Assembly (NCBI GenBank): GCA_003650585.1
Contig: QMQS01000040.1
Coordinates: 1 to 8,632, forward strand
Source: Candidatus Woesearchaeota archaeon
Lineage (GTDB): Archaea; Nanobdellota; Nanobdellia; Woesearchaeales; B29-G15
Direction of reading: 5' to 3'
DNA length: 8,632 nt
This document shows positions 6,935 to 8,632 of the stretch, piece by piece (the first letter of the stretch is position 1; each line of letters starts with the position of its first letter). The notes under the pieces were generated by a model. That model worked only from the letters and a program-made list of their open reading frames with translations. It made no database searches and was not told where the DNA came from. Position numbers and translations under genes: made by a program.

Positions 6935-7900
6935 TTAATAAACGATTGCAACAAGAACTCGCTTTATTTGGTTGAACCTAACTTTGAATGGGTCTTCATA
7001 TGCATTGGCGTCACCTTTGGTCACTGCGAACCAGCCATTCTCATCCACACCAATCTCCACAACCCTATGAATAACTGTATCGTTGAAGGGATCAATGTAA
7101 GAAACAATATCCCCCACCTGAATGTCTTCTGGTGATTTAGGGGCAACACCTATTGCATGTGCCCCTTGTGTCAGCACTGGCTCCATGGATTTTGTATCAG
7201 CAATCCTCGACCATTGTGGAGAATCAACCAACAAAACAACGCTTCTGTTTGAGACGATTATGTGTCTCTCATCGACCCTATCCTTAGGGGGTTTGGGTTT
7301 AGGGAATATCAAAGGCTCAATAGACATATTTGGTATTAGAGCATATGTGGTTTTGTTAATGGTTAGGTTGAGTAGGTACTCTATGCCAATAAGGTGTTTA
7401 AACAGCACATTGTCTGCAGTAATCTGCTTTTCAATGAAGTTGCTGAGTTTCTGGTCTACTTTCCTAATCATAAGATTGCTCCTCTCATGCAATTGATAGA
7501 GGTAAGTCACCTGCAGAATAAGAAAAACAACAATGGCAACCACAATCCAAGGCCCAAACCTTACGGTTTGGCGCTTCACATACCCTTTCAAGATAAGGGT
7601 AGAGTTAATCATAGTCTCGAGCAATTCAAGACGCTTGATTCTCTTTCTGAGCAGCTCAACATACTTAGCTCTGTCTAAAACACCCCGCAAACTCTCTGCA
7701 AGTGCCCTGTCGCCAACAACAAGCTCTATCCAGTTGCTGAAATCATCGTGGTGCTCGTTCACATGGTGCCTAAACTCATACTCCTCCATGGCTTGAATCT
7801 TATTAAGAAGTTCGTAAAGGTTTCTTATGTAGGTACCGTCACATGTATAGAACGCATCCTTTGGGTCAACATCAGCCAAATAACTCCGCAAATTAAACAT
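6935..7900 (-). CDS. Membrane-tethered S26B (archaeal signal peptidase-like) protease with N-terminal accessory domain
   Basis: The 321-residue product (from ATG 7900) has four parts. First is a cytosolic domain (about 16-73) with HVNE, DDFSNWIE and VVGD...LAESLRG, shared with the C-terminal part of the ATPase in this window. Then come a basic stretch and a single membrane segment (about 115-135), a helical or coiled region plus a Pro/Lys linker (about 136-208), and an S26 catalytic domain. Catalytic candidates are Ser238 (SMEP), His278 (IHRVV), Asp297 (KGDA) and Asp303; the S-H-D set marks the archaeal/eukaryotic S26B type. This family cleaves signal peptides at the outer membrane face. Here the serine lies about 100 residues past the membrane segment, unlike the usual arrangement, so it may not be the housekeeping enzyme. 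AGGGG lies 6 nt before ATG 7900; an in-frame TTG at 7906 is a weaker start. Protease class is firm; substrate is unknown. Confidence 0.86.
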   Translation of the reverse strand: MFNLRSYLADVDPKDAFYTCDGTYIRNLYELLNKIQAMEEYEFRHHVNEHHDDFSNWIELVVGDRALAESLRGVLDRAKYVELLRKRIKRLELLETMINSTLILKGYVKRQTVRFGPWIVVAIVVFLILQVTYLYQLHERSNLMIRKVDQKLSNFIEKQITADNVLFKHLIGIEYLLNLTINKTTYALIPNMSIEPLIFPKPKPPKDRVDERHIIVSNRSVVLLVDSPQWSRIADTKSMEPVLTQGAHAIGVAPKSPEDIQVGDIVSYIDPFNDTVIHRVVEIGVDENGWFAVTKGDANAYEDPFKVRFNQIKRVLVAIVY

Positions 7901-7937
7901 CCTCAACCCCTTTTTTTAGAGCGAAATACACTTCAAA

Positions 7938-7945
7938 GATATAAA
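7938..7945 (-). promoter_or_regulatory. TATA box for the S26B protease gene
   Basis: On the minus strand the AT-rich run reads TTTATATC. Placing transcription start about 25 nt downstream (near 7916-7919) would give a short leader holding AGGGG and then ATG 7900. This is a pattern match only. Confidence 0.55.
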
Positions 7946-7973
7946 TTTTGTGTCTCCTATGAGAAACAAAAAT

Positions 7974-7983
7974 AATATAAATA
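7974..7983 (+). promoter_or_regulatory. TATA box for glyS, leaderless start predicted
   Basis: The + strand reads AATATAAATA here, centred about 26 nt before ATG 8005, so the transcript would begin at or next to the start codon. No Shine-Dalgarno-like sequence lies between them, which agrees with leaderless translation, common in archaea. Confidence 0.55.
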
Positions 7984-8004
7984 TGGGTTGAGTACATTCA
8001 AGCT

Positions 8005-8632
8005 ATGACACTTGGAATAGATGAACTTGCCACCTTTTGCAAGAGGAAGGGCTTTGTGTTCCCTACTGCTGAGATATACGGTGGGCTGCAGGGTTTTTAT
8101 GACTATGGGCCTTTGGGGGTTGAGCTAAAGGAGAACATAAAGAGGTTGTTCTGGCAGGATTTTGTTTCTCAAAACGAGTATATAGTAGGTATGGATGGAA
8201 GCATTATAACCCACCCCCTGGTGTGGCATGCTTCAGAGCATGTGACCAAGTTCTTGGATATAATCTCGAAGTGCAAATCATGTGGTACCTCTGTGCGTGT
8301 GGATACCCTCATAGAGGAAGTGACAGGCAAGCTCGTGGAAGGCAAACCCCTTAATCAGATAACTGCAATCATGAAGCAACTAAAACTAAAGTGCCCAAAA
8401 TGTGGCACACCCCTCACAGAAGCCAAGGAGTTTAGGCTAATGTTTGAAACCAATATAGGGCCTGAGGTGAGCGATAAAAGCAGGGGTTATTTGAGACCAG
8501 AGACCGCCCAGTTAATATTTGCAGATTTCAAGACAATCTTCCAAACCTCAAGATTAAAGCTGCCCTTTGGGATTGCACAAATGGGAAAGGCATTCAGGAA
8601 TGAAATCTCACCAAGGAACTTTCTCTTTAGAC
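8005..8632 (+). CDS. glyS: Glycyl-tRNA synthetase, archaeal/eukaryotic type (3' end cut by window)
   Basis: The frame from ATG 8005 stays open to the right edge (209 complete codons). The product charges tRNA-Gly with glycine in the cytosol. Visible marks are the N-terminal block with GFVFPTAEIYGGLQG and FYDYGPLG (class II motif 1 region), two CxxC pairs (CKSC at 90-93 and CPKC at 130-133) forming a probable zinc ribbon, FETNIGPE, and the motif 2 region with RGYLRPETAQ and FRNEISPR. This is the homodimeric GlyRS of archaea and eukaryotes, not the bacterial alpha2-beta2 enzyme. It is divergent from the protease gene. A TATA box about 25 nt before the ATG and no Shine-Dalgarno suggest a leaderless message. 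As a housekeeping gene it marks chromosomal context for the neighbouring system. Confidence 0.96.
   Translation, partial: MTLGIDELATFCKRKGFVFPTAEIYGGLQGFYDYGPLGVELKENIKRLFWQDFVSQNEYIVGMDGSIITHPLVWHASEHVTKFLDIISKCKSCGTSVRVDTLIEEVTGKLVEGKPLNQITAIMKQLKLKCPKCGTPLTEAKEFRLMFETNIGPEVSDKSRGYLRPETAQLIFADFKTIFQTSRLKLPFGIAQMGKAFRNEISPRNFLFR

Larger units (their letters stand above)
6769..6935. promoter_or_regulatory. Cluster of seven TGTAAT/ATTACA words in the operon's control region
   Basis: Exact TGTAAT occurs at 6769, 6780, 6791, 6832, 6908 and 6930, and its complement ATTACA at 6883. That is seven hits in 167 bp. The last two direct copies are 22 bp apart, twice the spacing in the tandem array. The words flank the TATA box at 6859-6866 on both sides, as expected of a repressor region. 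The extension of the operator beyond the tandem array is an inference. Confidence 0.5.

Noticed and set aside
7122..7496. Open frame of 124 codons on the + strand
   Set aside because: It lies entirely opposite the catalytic half of the S26B protease gene, has low-complexity composition and no recognisable domain.

Overview
The window looks archaeal, and most like a small-genome DPANN-type archaeon; the lineage is an inference. The evidence is: an archaeal/eukaryotic-type glycyl-tRNA synthetase, an S26B signal-peptidase-like protease with a Ser/His/Asp set instead of the bacterial Ser/Lys pair, two ribbon-helix-helix (RHH) regulators, TTTATATA-type TATA boxes, a probably leaderless message, and large surface proteins full of N-glycosylation sequons.

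Layout from right to left. At the right edge, glyS runs on the + strand (8005 to the edge, truncated). It is divergent from a minus-strand gene (7900 to 6935) for a membrane-tethered S26B-type protease. The gap between them (7901-8004) carries one TATA box for each direction. Next comes a 172-bp AT-rich gap (6763-6934) with a T-run terminator candidate, a perfect TATA box, two-plus copies of an 11-bp tandem repeat and seven copies of the word TGTAAT/ATTACA. From there a tightly overlapping minus-strand operon runs left: a 51-aa RHH protein (6762-6607), a 75-aa RHH protein with a TTG start (6610-6383), a 956-aa PKD-containing surface protein (6399-3529), and a membrane-anchored HerA/FtsK-superfamily ATPase (3536 to beyond the left edge, at least 1178 aa). 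The overlaps are 4, 17 and 8 nt, so this is very probably one translationally coupled transcript.

How the parts may work together. The 956-aa protein and the ATPase each place about 540-770 residues outside the cell and a folded domain inside. The protease gene next door carries, at its N-terminus, the same domain of about 58 residues that sits near the C-terminus of the ATPase (24 of 58 identical without gaps). This suggests that protease, ATPase and surface protein belong to one envelope machine, with the two RHH proteins as local, probably autoregulating, repressors acting on the repeat-rich gap. What the machine moves or senses (DNA, protein, a host-cell contact) cannot be told from this window. 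No relaxase, pilin, NurA nuclease, toxin, transposase or CRISPR element is visible here.
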